From Hypomesus transpacificus (taxonomy: Eukaryota; Chordata; Actinopteri; Osmeriformes; Osmeridae), in assembly GCF_021917145.1 (NCBI RefSeq), contig NC_061068.1, forward strand, positions 1,577,479 through 1,641,478: 64,000 nt of DNA. Direction: 5' to 3'. The notes under the pieces are model-generated. The model worked only from the letters and a program-made list of their open reading frames with translations. It was not told where the DNA came from and did not search any database. This document shows, in pieces, positions 37,613 to 49,399 of this stretch; position 1 is the stretch's first letter, and every line of letters starts with the position of its first letter. A program made the translations under genes and the position numbers.

Positions 37613-40600
37613 TGGTTGAATGAAGGGATGGGCAGGTTAGGAACAATGGAGGGGGGGCAATGTATGGAGGGAGGGAAAGAAAGGAGGACAGAGTAAAGTC
37701 CTAGGCTGTGTTTCCCGAAAGCGTCGTAAGCCTAAGTTGATCGTAGAATCCATCGTAGGACAAATCTTAGTTTTACAGGCCGTTCCCATAGACATCGTAG
37801 CTAAAGTGTCTCTTGAAAATTCGTAGCTCTTGAAAGCGCATAGATTAGCCTACGAGCATGTTTGGGAAACGCACATAAGAAATATCGATGGTTTCGGGTT
37901 TTTTTGCTCGATCGTTGCTACGATCCATCGTGATGGGGAAACGCAGCCCCGGAGTGTGAGAGGGTGAGGAGGAGGAGTGAGAGGGTGAGGAGGAGGAGTG
38001 AGAGGGTGAGGAGGAGGAAGCCTAACTGTTGGCTGGCAGCCTCTCTGGCGAGCTCTGAGGGGGGGAACTGAACGAAGAGGTCTCCAGCCCGGCTGATGAG
38101 CGTCTCGTACGGGAGGTCCTGAGGGATCTGAGAGAGCAGGTGGTGGACAGATGCCATGTCACACTCACTGTCCAGCACTTCCTCCTCGCGGTGCAGCACA
38201 ATCTGGAACACACACACGCACACTTATTAAGACACATAGACGTGCTTGAAGACACACACACGCGCATGGAGCATACACATTTACATTTAGTCATTTAGCA
38301 GACGCTCTTATCCAGAGCGACTTACAGTAAGTACAGGGACATTCCCCCGAGGCAAGTAGGGTGAAGTACCTTGCCCAAGGACACAACGTCATTTGGCACG
38401 GCCGGGAAGCTAACTCGCGACCTTCAGATTACTAGCCCGATTCCCTAACCGCTCAGCCACCTAACTCCCTACACACACCAACATTGGTAGCAGCCCAGAC
38501 TCACCACAGCCGCAAAGTAGATGGGCATGAGGGGGTGGCAGGCCAGGAAGAAGTCGTACAACCGCACCACGTGTCTGAAGTCTGACAGGACGTGGCCGAA
38601 CCAGGTGATCAGCCAGCTCAGGGCGAAGATGGTTCCCACCTCTGCCCTGGGACACACAACATACCGGATACAGTCAAGACAGATCTATGGGAAGGGTTAC
38701 ACAGGGTCAAAGGTCTGGGGTAACATTCAAAGACTTATGGGAAAGTTTGATCCTGCGGTTTAATGGAAGTCAAACTGATTCTAATGCTACGTTCCCACCG
38801 AAGACATTTTTCATTACATGTACAGTCAATGGAAACATGCGCAAATTCGCGATTCACGTCTATTACATCTTTCACTTGAGTTGAAAATTGGTTATAAGAA
38901 ATCCGTCTTTTTTGGAGGGGTAAAATCTCAGGGTTAGGGTCAGAGATTCGCGCGAATAAACACAAATGAACGCAAAGCTAAAATTAGCTTTATTCCCTTC
39001 GCTTTTGGTGTGAACACAAAAAGGTCTGAGGTAACAATCTTAGAATTTTGGTAACAGTTAGATTCTGAGGTCTAATGAAAGTCAGACAGATTCTACATTC
39101 TGTGTCTAACATTCTAATCTAAGATCTATGCCACAGATTTTTGAATGTTACCACAGACCTAAGAATCTGACTGGATAGACCTTGGAATTTGGGGGAAACT
39201 AAGGCGAGCTGGCTACTTACTGTTGCATGTAATCGTGCACCTCCGGGTTAACCCGCTCGATGATGGGCATCAGGTAGTTCAGAATATGTTTCGTGTTATC
39301 CATCGTAGGGTCCATGAAGTCCCTGCCGATCAGCACCGACATGGAGCACCGTTAGTGTCAGCAGAAGGTAGCCCATTTATATGGGATGTCAACAGCATGC
39401 AGAATGTGCTGCTAATATGCTCAAAGTGTAGAGGCTAACTTGTACTGTCAACACTGTGGCATGTAGAACAGAGTAAATTGTGTGCATGCGATGCACTAGG
39501 AAGTAGTGTCCAAGGAAGTGTGTAAGGTGTTGTGAAGTAGGGTGTAGTGAGTAAGGGGTACCTGAGGTGATGAGTCGAGAGCTTCTCAACCAGCGCGGTT
39601 GCTATGCGCTCTCCCAAGACCAATAGGAAGGTGACAACAATGTCATGGTAACCCTGGTAGTAATGCAGCTGTGGGTTTCTCTTCAGAACTCTCAGGATGA
39701 TGTCAATCAGCTCCTCCTGCAGACCCTCGCGCTGTTCATCAGGCATGCCTGCACACAGGGTCAAAGGTCAACCCTGACCCTAACCCTACTACTGCACGCC
39801 AGGGGGTTTGAGGCAACCATGTGAAGGCAGTGTGGCTTCTCTAAGGTAGGGTAAATACTGCTGAACAATCCTACAACTCCAGTACCCGACAACATGCTCT
39901 AAGTTATATTATTAAGTTAAGTTATATTGGCTCAGTTTACTTTCCTTTAAGTTTATTTTAGGGTTAGTACATTTAGACCAAAAACAAAGTCAAATTCCTT
40001 GTGTGTGTTCACATACTTGGCCAATAAAGTTCTGATATTAACTTTGAACTTGACTCCGCCAAGTGGCACAACTCTGTTTAACTACCTGGATTTAGGATTG
40101 GGTTGGGGTTAGGGTCAGAGTTCAGGGTTAGGATACTCACCCGGAGGGAACCTTCGTAGCGAGCGCTGGACATCCAGAAGGACCTGGTTGTAATCCTTGT
40201 TATTCTCCCGCTCAACCAACTCTGAAATCCAAAAGATGCTACCGTCTTAGTATCATGTCCGTGTCTGTTTGTTTATATAGATGTGAGATATTCTCTTGTT
40301 TATATCTCTCATCTCTGGCCTGTATGCAATCTCTGGCCTGTGAGTAAGATCTGGCCTGTGTGTAATCTCTGAAACTGAGTCAAATTCCTTGTATGTGTAT
40401 TCCTTGTGTCTGTATGCAATCTCTGGCCTGTATGTAATCTGTGGCCTGTATGCAATCTCTGGCCTGTGTGTAATCTCTGGCCTGTGTGTAATCTCTGGCC
40501 TGTGTTTAATCTCGGGCCTGTATTTATCATCTACAGCCCATATTTGTCATCCATGGCCTGTATTTGTCATCCATGGCCTGTATTTGTCATCTATGGCCTG

Positions 40601-42476
40601 TATGTAATCTATGGCCTGTGTGTAATCTGTGGCCTGTGTGTAATCTCTGGCCTGTGTGTAATCTCTGGCCTGTGTTTAATCTCGGGCCTGTATTTGTCAT
40701 CTACAGCCCATATTTGTCATCCATGGCCTGTATTTGTCATCCATGGCCTGTATTTGTCATCCATGGCCTGTATTTGTCATCCGTGGCCTGTATTTGTCAT
40801 CCGTGGCCTGTATGTAATCCGTGGCCTGTATGTAATCCGTGGCCTGTATGTAATCTGTGGCCTGTATGTAATCTGTGGCCTGTATGTAATCTGTGGCCTT
40901 ATGGCCTGTATGTAATCTGTGGCCTGTATGTAATCTGTGGCCTGTATGTAATCTGTGGCCTGTATGTAATCTATGGCCTGTATGTAATCTATGGCCTGTA
41001 TGTAATCTGTGGCCTGTATGTAATCTGTGGCCTGTATGTAATCTGTGGCCTGTATGTAATCTGTGGCCTGTATGTAATCTATGGCCTGTATGTAATCTGT
41101 GGCCTGTATGTAATCTGTGGCCTGTATGTAATCTATGGCCTGTATGTAATCTGTGGCCTGTATGTAATCTGTGGCCTGTATGTAATCTGTGGCCTGTATG
41201 TAATCTGTGGCCTGTATGTAATCTGTGGCCTGTGTTTCTGAGGTATCTGGGCTCCTCACCTGGTTTCTCTGGCAGGTTGTGGGTGGGCACGTTAAGAAGT
41301 CGTGGCCAGACCAGACAGCGGATGTTGTCGGAGAGCAGACCTCCTTCGCTGATGGCCATCCTCCTCAGGGCTGCCACATCCACGGGAGTCACGTTCAGAG
41401 CCTGCGAGATGTCCGCCTCCTTCCTCTTCCTCCGGGACTCTCCGTCTGCCGTAAGACACGAGCTGCCGGTGAAGACGCCATCCAACTAACCGTTCAACGG
41501 CTCCCTTCCTGACGGTAGCTAACCAGTACAGCCACAAGTGGCACTTACTTACCAGGTCTACACCATGTCCTAGCCAGTGTTGTGGCTAATAAACTGCACG
41601 TCTGCCAAACATGACCCTCCATCCTCCCAAATCGTGTTAAGTCTTTCGTATCAACAAGCAGCACACATAGACCTAACACTGTATACTCTGATTAGGTTAG
41701 CCAATCTTAAAATTTAGGGAGTGTGATGAAATACTCAACCTTTCCCCTTGATTGTGTAGCAATCTCTCCCCATTTGCTTTATACTTTTTTTTAAGTAGCA
41801 GCAGATTGTCCGAGACACAATTATTCTTTTTCTATCAGAATATTGCAGTTCCGTTGGTCCTGATTTGATCGAGTTTGTCTCCTGTCTTGACCAGCTACAC
41901 TTCTCAACCCAGTAACGTTACTCACTAATCTCATCTTCACCCAAACTGTGTCCTACAGTCAATCTCAGATAATGTATCAGGGAATTTAAATTAAACTATG
42001 CAGTAGAGTCCACGTCACCAGACAGACATCATTTAGCCGTCAGTAAACAATTTGTCTAGCAGATTGACATTTTTAGTATGTCCTACTGTTGTTTATCGTT
42101 ATAGCAAGCTGGCTTTCGAACAGTCAGTGTACTAGTTTGTCAAGGCATCTTGAAATTCCGCCTCACCCGCCTCACCTCTTGAGTTAACGGCGACATTGAC
42201 ATATCTCACGCAGATTAGCTACTGTACCAAGCTAGTGTATTAGCTCTACCACGACAACTAACTGTCGGGAGCTGCTGTTATTCGTCCATTTAGATTTACA
42301 TAGATAGCCAGCTGCTAGCCAGCTGCCAGCAAGCAACATTACAGTAGCTAGCTGTACTACAGTGGTCTAGCTACTATAGCCTAGGTGGTATTTTATAGCT
42401 TGATATGGCTTGACTTACCGTGTCTTCCAATTCCATTTAAAGGTGAAGATGCACCAACACTTCTAGATCTCTTCAT
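37281..42476 (-). CDS. tbc1d20: TBC1D20, RAB GTPase-activating protein (8 coding exons)
   Basis: ER-anchored GAP for RAB1 and RAB18, acting in ER-Golgi traffic, lipid droplets and autophagosome maturation. Exons 5' to 3': 42419-42476, 41260-41445, 40141-40221, 39562-39748, 39221-39322, 38505-38646, 38027-38202, 37281-37548; 1200 nt, 399 aa (human 403), all phases consistent. The TBC domain (about aa 55-245) shows DVAALRRMAISEGGLLSDNI, the arginine-finger segment LLDVQRSLRRFPPGMP, the glutamine-finger segment QLHYYQGYHDIVVTFLL and FALSWLITWFGHVLSDFRHV. A hydrophobic C-terminal helix (about aa 366-389, LAVMGLTVALGAAAIAVV) is the membrane anchor. The short first exon (MKRSRSVGASSPLNGIGRH) is poorly conserved but joins in frame. 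Intron 2 carries an 18-bp minisatellite; other introns carry a SINE and MITEs. Confidence 0.95.
37585..37612. repeat. Poly-G run in tbc1d20 intron 7
   Basis: About 28 G lie near the acceptor side of exon 8 in transcript sense (C-rich on the transcript strand). Confidence 0.8.
37704..37949. mobile_element. Palindromic MITE in tbc1d20 intron 7
   Basis: The left end GGCTGTGTTTCCCGAAAGCG and the right end ATGGGGAAACGCAGCCC are imperfect inverted repeats enclosing about 210 AT-rich bases with repeated CGTAG words. It is noncoding. The element type is common in fish, but I am not sure of the superfamily. Confidence 0.5.
38280..38470 (-). mobile_element. tRNA-derived SINE in tbc1d20 intron 6
   Basis: Full-length minus-strand copy. 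The AAATGACTAAATGTAAAT tail is at the left, the GGCAAGG core central and the GGCTGAGCGGTTAGGGAATC head at the right. Confidence 0.85.
38788..39018. mobile_element. MITE inserted in a local repeat, tbc1d20 intron 5
   Basis: The ends GCTACGTTCCCACCGAAGA and TTCGCTTTTGGTGTGAACAC are inverted relatives. The flanks on both sides resemble one another (GGTCTGGGGTAACATTC... and GGTCTGAGGTAACAATC...), so a duplicated segment of about 75 bases brackets the element. Confidence 0.45.
40313..41232. repeat. 18-bp minisatellite, about 50 copies, in tbc1d20 intron 2
   Basis: The unit is GGCCTGTATGTAATCTGT with variants such as TGTATTTGTCATCCATGG. The array fills most of intron 2 and ends about 27 bases from the exon 2 donor. 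As 18 is a multiple of three, it stays open in several frames on both strands. Confidence 0.95.
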
Positions 42477-44246
42477 TTTCCCTCTGCTATTAGCTAGTGC
42501 AACCTCGTTACCATTTTAATGTCGTTAGATCGACGGCTAACGTTAGCCAAATTCAGTCTGTCTGCTAATAGCAACTCCTACCCACCAACTAACGTTAGCT
42601 GGTTGCTAGCGAGGCCACGGTGGGTTGAACGCAAGCAAGCTGGGAAGCAATGTCATTCAGAAATTGACCGTATGTTATATTGCTTGCCATCACACCATCC
42701 GCCATATTATAATTATCAGTTTCGAAGTATAGTGCTATCATCTGGCGGCTACATATTCGCAATGCTGTGACCTGCTAGCTAGATGACTAGCCTAGCTTGT
42801 TTACTAGTCACGTCTCCTTTACGAGGATCAAGGTTTGATTCCTGAGCTGAGATGGTGCTACTGATGACGACCAACAAGAAGGCTGACAACGGGTCAAAGT
42901 TAGGATGACGTGTGGCTCAGCATACTGTAATAAACCCTTGCACGTAGCTGGTACTGTACTGGGTGTGGTAAAGTAATAAGTTATTGTGTAAATTCACAAT
43001 TCTGTTTATTGTTCTTCTTCGGGTAGCTGTAAATATTTCCATTGGCACTGTCCAAAAATAGGAGAGCACTTTACAGTTTTAAAGATGTAAAGTCAAAATT
43101 ATGACATTTCTATTCATTCTTTGGTAGTTGTAAACAATTGCATTTGTAATTAGCTCTGCACGAAATATATTTTTTACACCATTTTGATGTGTGTCAGTAA
43201 TGTAATTATAAAACAGACTAAACCTATATTTATCAACAAAACACACTTGATTAGGCTTAGACGGTAGATTTCAAGCCACATTTTCAACACTGCATAGGTT
43301 AATCAACACACCTATTCAGCATAAAGAATCAAGTTCAAATTGACATACATGGAATGAATACAAACAACCTAAACAAGACATTCTCATTCACAACCATATT
43401 TTGTAAAATTGTACAAGTTTTATAACAAAATGGATCCCAATATCACAGCACATCCTGGAAAAGCAAACACCTGGAGAATGAAGAAAGGCTTAATAAACCC
43501 CCAAAGAAACAAGACAAAAAATGTTTTAGGTAAAGTTATAAAGTGCTTTCTATGAGGAACCAAGAAGAGTGAGGGTCAGATCTAACTGCCTCTTCCAGAG
43601 TGGGAGCCTGGAGCCTGACGAGGGGGACTCATGACTCCTTCACCTGGAGGAAGAGGTCCACAGTTCTAGCCTGTACGGTCCTTTTGTTTGACAATTTCTT
43701 GTGGTAAATTGGGGTTTGTGGAAAGCCTTTTAAAAAAGGAAATTATATTTTCCACCACAGCCCCAACGATGCACAAACACATTTGATCCTGTACACAGCT
43801 ATAACACCTGTTTCAGCACTGCAGCTGTATGTTAGTCTGCTGCAGGGGCGATGCCGGGATTTCATGCCCCATGAAAAACAAAAAAACGTTTATAATTTCT
43901 ATTCGTTTTGTTTTTCTATTCGTTTTTTTTTTTTTTTTTCGATTATTTTTGGGGGCTCCTGTCAGTCAGGGCCCCCTTAGAATCTTCATAACTTTTTCCC
44001 CCTATACGGCGCCCCTGGTCTACTGTACTTCACACATTATAACAACACAAATCGCCTTGTTTGTGGATACATAGAGCCATGATTGTGGTGGTAATTTGTA
44101 CTTTCTTTAGAGGCTTTTCACAAACCATATATATTTTTTTTTTAATATTTGCCTTATAGAGAGAAACAAATAGGATAGCAGTGTCACTGTAGTACAGTGC
44201 TGTAGTCGAGGGCAACCATGGAGCACGCATGAAGAGGAGTCTGGTC
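42477..44246. other. tbc1d20 promoter region and rbck1 3' flank
   Basis: The space between the tbc1d20 start and the rbck1 stop contains tbc1d20 upstream sequence, probably an rbck1 3' UTR (minus-strand AATAAA at 43005-43010) and the hAT-type MITE at 43843. No further exon was recognised. Confidence 0.45.
43843..44017. mobile_element. hAT-type MITE with 8-bp target duplication
   Basis: It begins CAGGGGCGATGCCG and ends ATACGGCGCCCCTG, which are inverted repeats. The flanks GTCTGCTG (43835-43842) and GTCTACTG (44018-44025) are an 8-bp direct repeat with one mismatch, the length expected of hAT elements. At 175 bases it is noncoding. A related left end (CAGGGGCGCCGCCAGG) occurs at 50327. Confidence 0.75.
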
Positions 44247-47200
44247 TCAGTGGCAGTTCTGGCAGTTGGGATGACAGCGAGCCACATTGAAGTTACAGCC
44301 ACAACCCCCTGAGGTGTCTCCTCTTCCCTGCAAGTCAACAAACACAGGTTACCTCGGCAACTCACATAGACAGACTCAGAAAACCCTTTGACCACAGTTG
44401 TTTTGATTGCTTTTGCCCAAATGAAGGTATGTGGCTTTAACTAACCAATGATGTTAGATCAGAGATTATTCCAAAGAAAGAAGCAGGCACAGCCAATCAA
44501 AATGCACTGCTCGGTAACCATCAGTTAAGGTCAGGTTTGGTCTAAAAAGGTCAGGGGTCCCTCTTACCTCGGGTCCCCAGCGAGCCTGTTTGGTGACCCA
44601 ACAGATCTCAGTCTTACACATCAGGCAGCAGATCCAATCACAGCCATCCTTTTTCTGAACTATGACCTTACACTTGGGACAGTGCATGGCCTCTCCACTC
44701 TGCAACAAGCCCTGGAAGCCAAACAGTACCACGCAACAACAATGAAACCGCACTTTAACACTACAATATAAAAAAATTGCCAAACACAACTATATACACT
44801 ACATGGCCAAAGGTTAGTTTCCACTTTCCATAAGGAGTTGGCAGCCCATTTGCAATATATCATATAATAAGATCCATATAATAGAGATATATATATATTT
44901 ATATTTAATTTTATACAAGGTTAGGGGTCAACGGTCACGTACCTCCAGCATCTGGGTTGTCTGCCTGGCTGCATCATCATTCTCGGCTCTGATGCGGAGG
45001 TCATCCTGGTACTCCTTACAGTTCATATCTTTGTGGATTGCCTTCAGAGGGGAATACGGGCAGTCATCATTAGTTTTCAAAGACTATGGCATTTGTGGCC
45101 GTCGGTGCGTCAAAGGCGACACCAACACTCGCACACTCACCTTGCAGAGGAGGCAGTTGGTCTCGCTGCAGAGTTCACAGTTGAACTCGTTGACTTCATC
45201 CTCAAAGATACACCAGCCAGCACAGTCATGGGTCTTGCAGTGGAAGCTGTTCTCACTCCGAGTCTCAGCGATGCTCAGACGCAACTCCAGGAACTTCTGG
45301 TGCTCCTCTGGGGTGAGAAGCTGTACAGCCAAGGAGGAACAAATCAGGGTCATGTTTATAGGATCAAGTTAAAGGGTTAAGTCTGGGGCATGTTAGGATC
45401 GGGTGTATAAGGTCACATCAGGGTCATGTTTATAGGGTCAGGTTAAAGGGTTAAGTCTGGGGCATGTTAGGGTCGGGTGAGGTCACATCAAGGTCATGTT
45501 TATAGGGTCAGGTTAAAGGGTTAAGTCTGGGGCATGTTAGGGTCGGGTGAGGTCACATCAAGGTCATGTTTATAGGGTCAGGTTAAAGGGTTAAGTCTGG
45601 GGCATGTTAGGGTCGGGTGAGGTCACATCAAGGTCATGTTTATAGGGTCAGATCAGGGTCAGCTGACTCACAGATTTGATCTCTCTGTCCTGAAGCTTGC
45701 TTTCACAGCTGTAGTTCTCATCACCATAGGGACATGACACTTCGGCATCCATGCTGGTCACTATGGTCCCCTTCAGACACTCCCTGTTAGGGTCAGTCAA
45801 TCAATCTGATGTTCAGCGAGCCTGAAGTCATCATCCCAGTGATTCGGTTTACATTATGATCATATATTTATTTTGCCATTTAACTACTATCCTTCACTAG
45901 CTACAGATTACATAGGAGATAGTATTAGTCAACCCTTCTGATTAGGACAAGTTTAGCACAAATCTATACTACAAAGTTTAGGCCAGTAATATGTACTTTA
46001 ACATATACAGTATGATACAGGAAGACTTTGTATAGAGTGGTTTGGAGGATAACACACTTGCAGAAGGAGTGCAGACATTCTCTGAGAGTGGCGCCCTCTC
46101 CTGGAGGGACGGAGTTGAAGCAGATGGGGCAGAGCACCTTGTGTGTGTTGGGGACCAAACTCTGGGAGTCAGTTTCCAGAAGGCTCTGGAAGTTCTTCTG
46201 ACGCTCCTCTTGCAAGACCTACAAGGGAGAAAAACCCACACAAACACAGATACACAAAATGTAAAGAAATAATAAATAAATATACCGTATCATCTACGGG
46301 GTTTCCCGCCCAAAAAATTGTTAGTTAAGGTGGTAGGGTGAGGTTTCCCAGCGGACCGGTGTGCAGGCGTGTGTTGCTTAAGCGGCCGCCTTAACTGCAA
46401 AGTGCTGCGGGAAACCCTGATCTAACTGACACACGTCCACACACTGACCTGGTGGTACTGTAGGTTGCCCATCTCTTCCTGCTGTATTCGGTGTATCTCC
46501 TCCAGGTCTGGCTGGTGGATGTCAGGTACCTGGTACCCTGCAGGCCTCTCATGTCCACACATCTCACAGCCTGGCCGGGTGGGCTTGTTTACATAGGTAC
46601 ACTCTGGACACGACCAACCCACCTGCACGCACACACACACGGAGACGCAACATTAACACACACACACACACAGAGAAACGACATGCATAAATACACACAG
46701 AGAAACAACATATACACACACACAGAAACAACACACACACACACAAGTGTAATGCATTCTAACAGTGATCAATTCCAACGCTCATGTTCTTATAACTGGG
46801 TCCAGGGAGAGCGAGGGGTGCTGTGCTACCTGTAGTTTGGGTGGAGGAGGTGGAGGACGTGTCACCGCGGGTTTAGGAGGCGGGGTCGGCTTCTCGATGG
46901 CACTCTGAGCCAGCGCTTGAGGCTCCGCCGAGTACACAGACTCATATATACCTAACAGCAACCAATCAAGGGCAAGGATTCTGGTCAACTGCCAATGGTT
47001 TTGAGGATATTTCAACAGAGAAGTAGCTTGGATGTTGGATGATAGATACAGAAAATGTGCTTTAGAAATCTTCAGTATGAGCTGTTTGAAACCCAGCTAA
47101 CTACTGCCTGGCTGAATCGGCCTGGCCTTGCCACCACATAATCCACAGTAACCCTTTTACATTTAGTCATTTTTTTACATGTAGTCATTTTAGCCCTTTT

Positions 47201-48613
47201 GCAAAAAATCTTCAGAATCAAGACCAGGTTTGCCAGGATTTAGTCATGCCTGAGTATTAAGGCACATGGTTTTAACAAGAACAAAAACTAGGTTGTTGTT
47301 GTTCAGTTACTTCTAATCTGGCCACCAACTGACGTTGCCAAGCCGTATCTTACCGTCAAGGAGTCTGTGCTCCTGGTCCTGCAGGTGGTGCTGCCGGGTG
47401 AGTTTGGCAGCATGGCAGGACAGGATGTACAGGAAGGCCTGGTCGCCGTTCTTACAGATGCCGTGACTGTATAGCGTGTCATTGTCTCTGGTCAGACGCT
47501 TTCCAATTACCCAGCGTTGCAGGTAGGGGTGGAACCCATAGTCACTGTTGATCTGCAGGGATAGAAAACACACAGTCACATCTAACCTGGATGTGAAGCT
47601 ACTGTTGCCACTACTTTGTAGAAGATAGGAAGTTATGGTCACTACTGATATGTAGGGAATTTGAATGTATATGTTCATGTTTATAATGTATGCTTATAGT
47701 GATGTTTGAGGGTACTTGTGGACCAGAGGAATACAGGAATATCCCAAAACAACATTGGATAATCAATGCAGCACACAGTGTGTTAGAGAGCGATGAGGGG
47801 AAAGACAGGTGGATAGAGACTGGTCTACGCAGGGACAGGAACGCTGTCAGGGTGTCAGTTGCAATACTGGTCTGGGTCTGGGCAGAATGGAGGGAACAGG
47901 TACCTTCTCTTTCAGCTCAGAGATGGTCATGTCAACAGACACCAGCACCGTCACAGGGATGTAATTTTCTGACTGGGAGTCTCCCACCCCAACCTTCAGC
48001 CTGGACAGAGAACAGTCTGGGTTTAATAGGGACAGGGACAGCTAACACACTGGCTCACACTCTTCTGTCCTTCTCTCACTCCCTTCCTTTCTCCCTCCCC
48101 CCTTTCTCTAATATCGCATTCTCTCTCCCTTTCTCTCACAGACAAAAAACACATTGCGTAAAGCACTGCTATGTGTTTGTTTTAGGCCATGCCTATGGTT
48201 AGGTTTAGGGGTAAAGGTTGGGGAGGTTAAAGGTTAATGTAGACCTACTTTATGTCATCCTGTGGGTAGGCCAGATTGGAGACCTTGACGCTCACAGGAA
48301 TCCCCAGGTCAGACAGGCGCTCTGAACATCTGAGGGCCTCTTCTTTGTCTCCACTGCTCAGAGCCTCACCAAGCAGCTGGGCAAGTTCCTCCGCTGCAAT
48401 ACACACACACACACACGCACACACAGGTTAACAAAACATGGGAAGGGCTGGACTCCATGCTTTACAGCCCAAACTTCGACACAAGACTATCAGTCTTATG
48501 CATTTAATGACATTTCCCCCCCATTACCATGTCAACAAATACAACTGTTTTTACACAGAGTTCTGTGAATTTTGCCTACCCTCTTTTAGGGATTCCTCAG
48601 CCACTGACATCAT
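44247..48613 (-). CDS. rbck1: RBCK1 / HOIL-1, RBR E3 ubiquitin ligase of LUBAC (12 coding exons)
   Basis: Subunit with HOIP and SHARPIN of the linear ubiquitin chain assembly complex, acting in NF-kappaB and cell-death signalling. Exons 5' to 3': 48580-48613, 48249-48393, 47904-48000, 47354-47552, 46830-46951, 46449-46622, 46058-46218, 45672-45783, 45141-45320, 44943-45041, 44568-44711, 44247-44327; 1548 nt, 515 aa (human 510), phases consistent. Order: helical N-terminus ([12 protein letters not shown]), ubiquitin-like domain (about aa 60-140), Pro-rich linker, NZF zinc finger ([20 protein letters not shown], about aa 202-221), RING1 ([20 protein letters not shown]), IBR ([20 protein letters not shown]), RING2 ([16 protein letters not shown]). 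The cysteine of KDGCDW (about aa 465) aligns with the catalytic cysteine. The C-terminus CHPNCQNCH is conserved. The small first exon ([11 protein letters not shown]) is inferred from phase, donor and alignment. Confidence 0.95.
45361..45655. repeat. 70-bp tandem repeat, about 4 copies, in rbck1 intron 8
   Basis: Units begin GGGTCAGGTTAAAGGGTTAA at 45434, 45504 and 45574, with a divergent first copy at 45361 and a partial copy at 45644. The period is exactly 70. Confidence 0.9.
46297..46419. mobile_element. Short MITE in rbck1 intron 6
   Basis: Inverted ends CGGGGTTTCCCGC and GCGGGAAACCCTG enclose about 100 bases. It is noncoding and probably hAT-derived. The flanking direct repeat is unclear. 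Confidence 0.45.
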
Positions 48614-49204
48614 TTTACCTCATCGAAACAGAAACAAACCTGGAATGTAAGGAGTAGTGTGAATATGGCCTCTATTGTTTCTATTTACTTGGATGAAAAG
48701 ATGTATACTAAAAGAACACATACAGTCATGTTTTAACTTGTCAGAATGCATATATACTCACATACACAAAGAAACATGATATGATGATATGCTTTCTGTG
48801 CTATATACCGAAACATTTGCCAATGGTCAAAGTTGCATGCATTCAGGTCCTTTAAAAGACTTTTAGGTCTATTAGGCTGTGTTGTGTTTTTTTCCAGCAC
48901 AGCAATGGTTTCATGAACTAGACTCTGATCCTTGTTCCTCTTACATTCTATTACAAACAGCTAATATCATAACTCAGACTGAAGTCAGAGGAACTCTAAC
49001 AGCATCACTTTGACACCGCTAATGGACGTTATATGCTTTGCTTTTTCGAACTATACATTCGAAACTGTAATCAACTACTGACCGACGCCGAAGCAATAAA
49101 TAGGGCGTGCGGTTAAAACCGAAAGACAGAAGTAGGGAGAGGAAAAGTTACGGCGGTGTACAGTGCAAAACATTTACATTCACATACTGTCACAACAAAC
49201 TTAC

Positions 49205-49320
49205 CTCTTTAAACTCTCCTTCAGAACGTGTACGATGCTTTAAAGGTCAAAGGACTGGATACCTTCTCTCTTGTAAGCAATGTCATCCAAAGCAGGAAAA
49301 TGGAAAGTGAAACTGGGCAC
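49205..49320 (-). other. Probable noncoding first exon of rbck1
   Basis: A strong minus-strand donor (AAAGAG followed by gtaagtttg, last exon base 49205) sits about 600 bases upstream of the rbck1 start codon. An acceptor (ATTCCAG followed by GTTTGTTTC) lies just before the first coding exon. The 5' limit near 49320 is an estimate. Confidence 0.45.
49303..49314. promoter_or_regulatory. ISRE-like element at the rbck1 5' end
   Basis: GAAAGTGAAACT matches the interferon-stimulated response element pattern GAAANNGAAACT. It is placed near the inferred rbck1 transcription start. It is a motif match without functional data. Confidence 0.4.
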
Positions 49321-49399
49321 GTCGTGACGAAACTATATTCGGACACAAGATCCTTATATCCGGAGTCGGGATGAAACACAACGATTAATCAATTGCCGA

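Noticed and set aside
40406..41489. Open frames of 160-242 codons with repeated YVICGL, CNLWPV, HRLHTG or ATDYIQ units
   Set aside because: All derive from the 18-bp intronic minisatellite. Only the part at 41260-41445 is real tbc1d20 exon.
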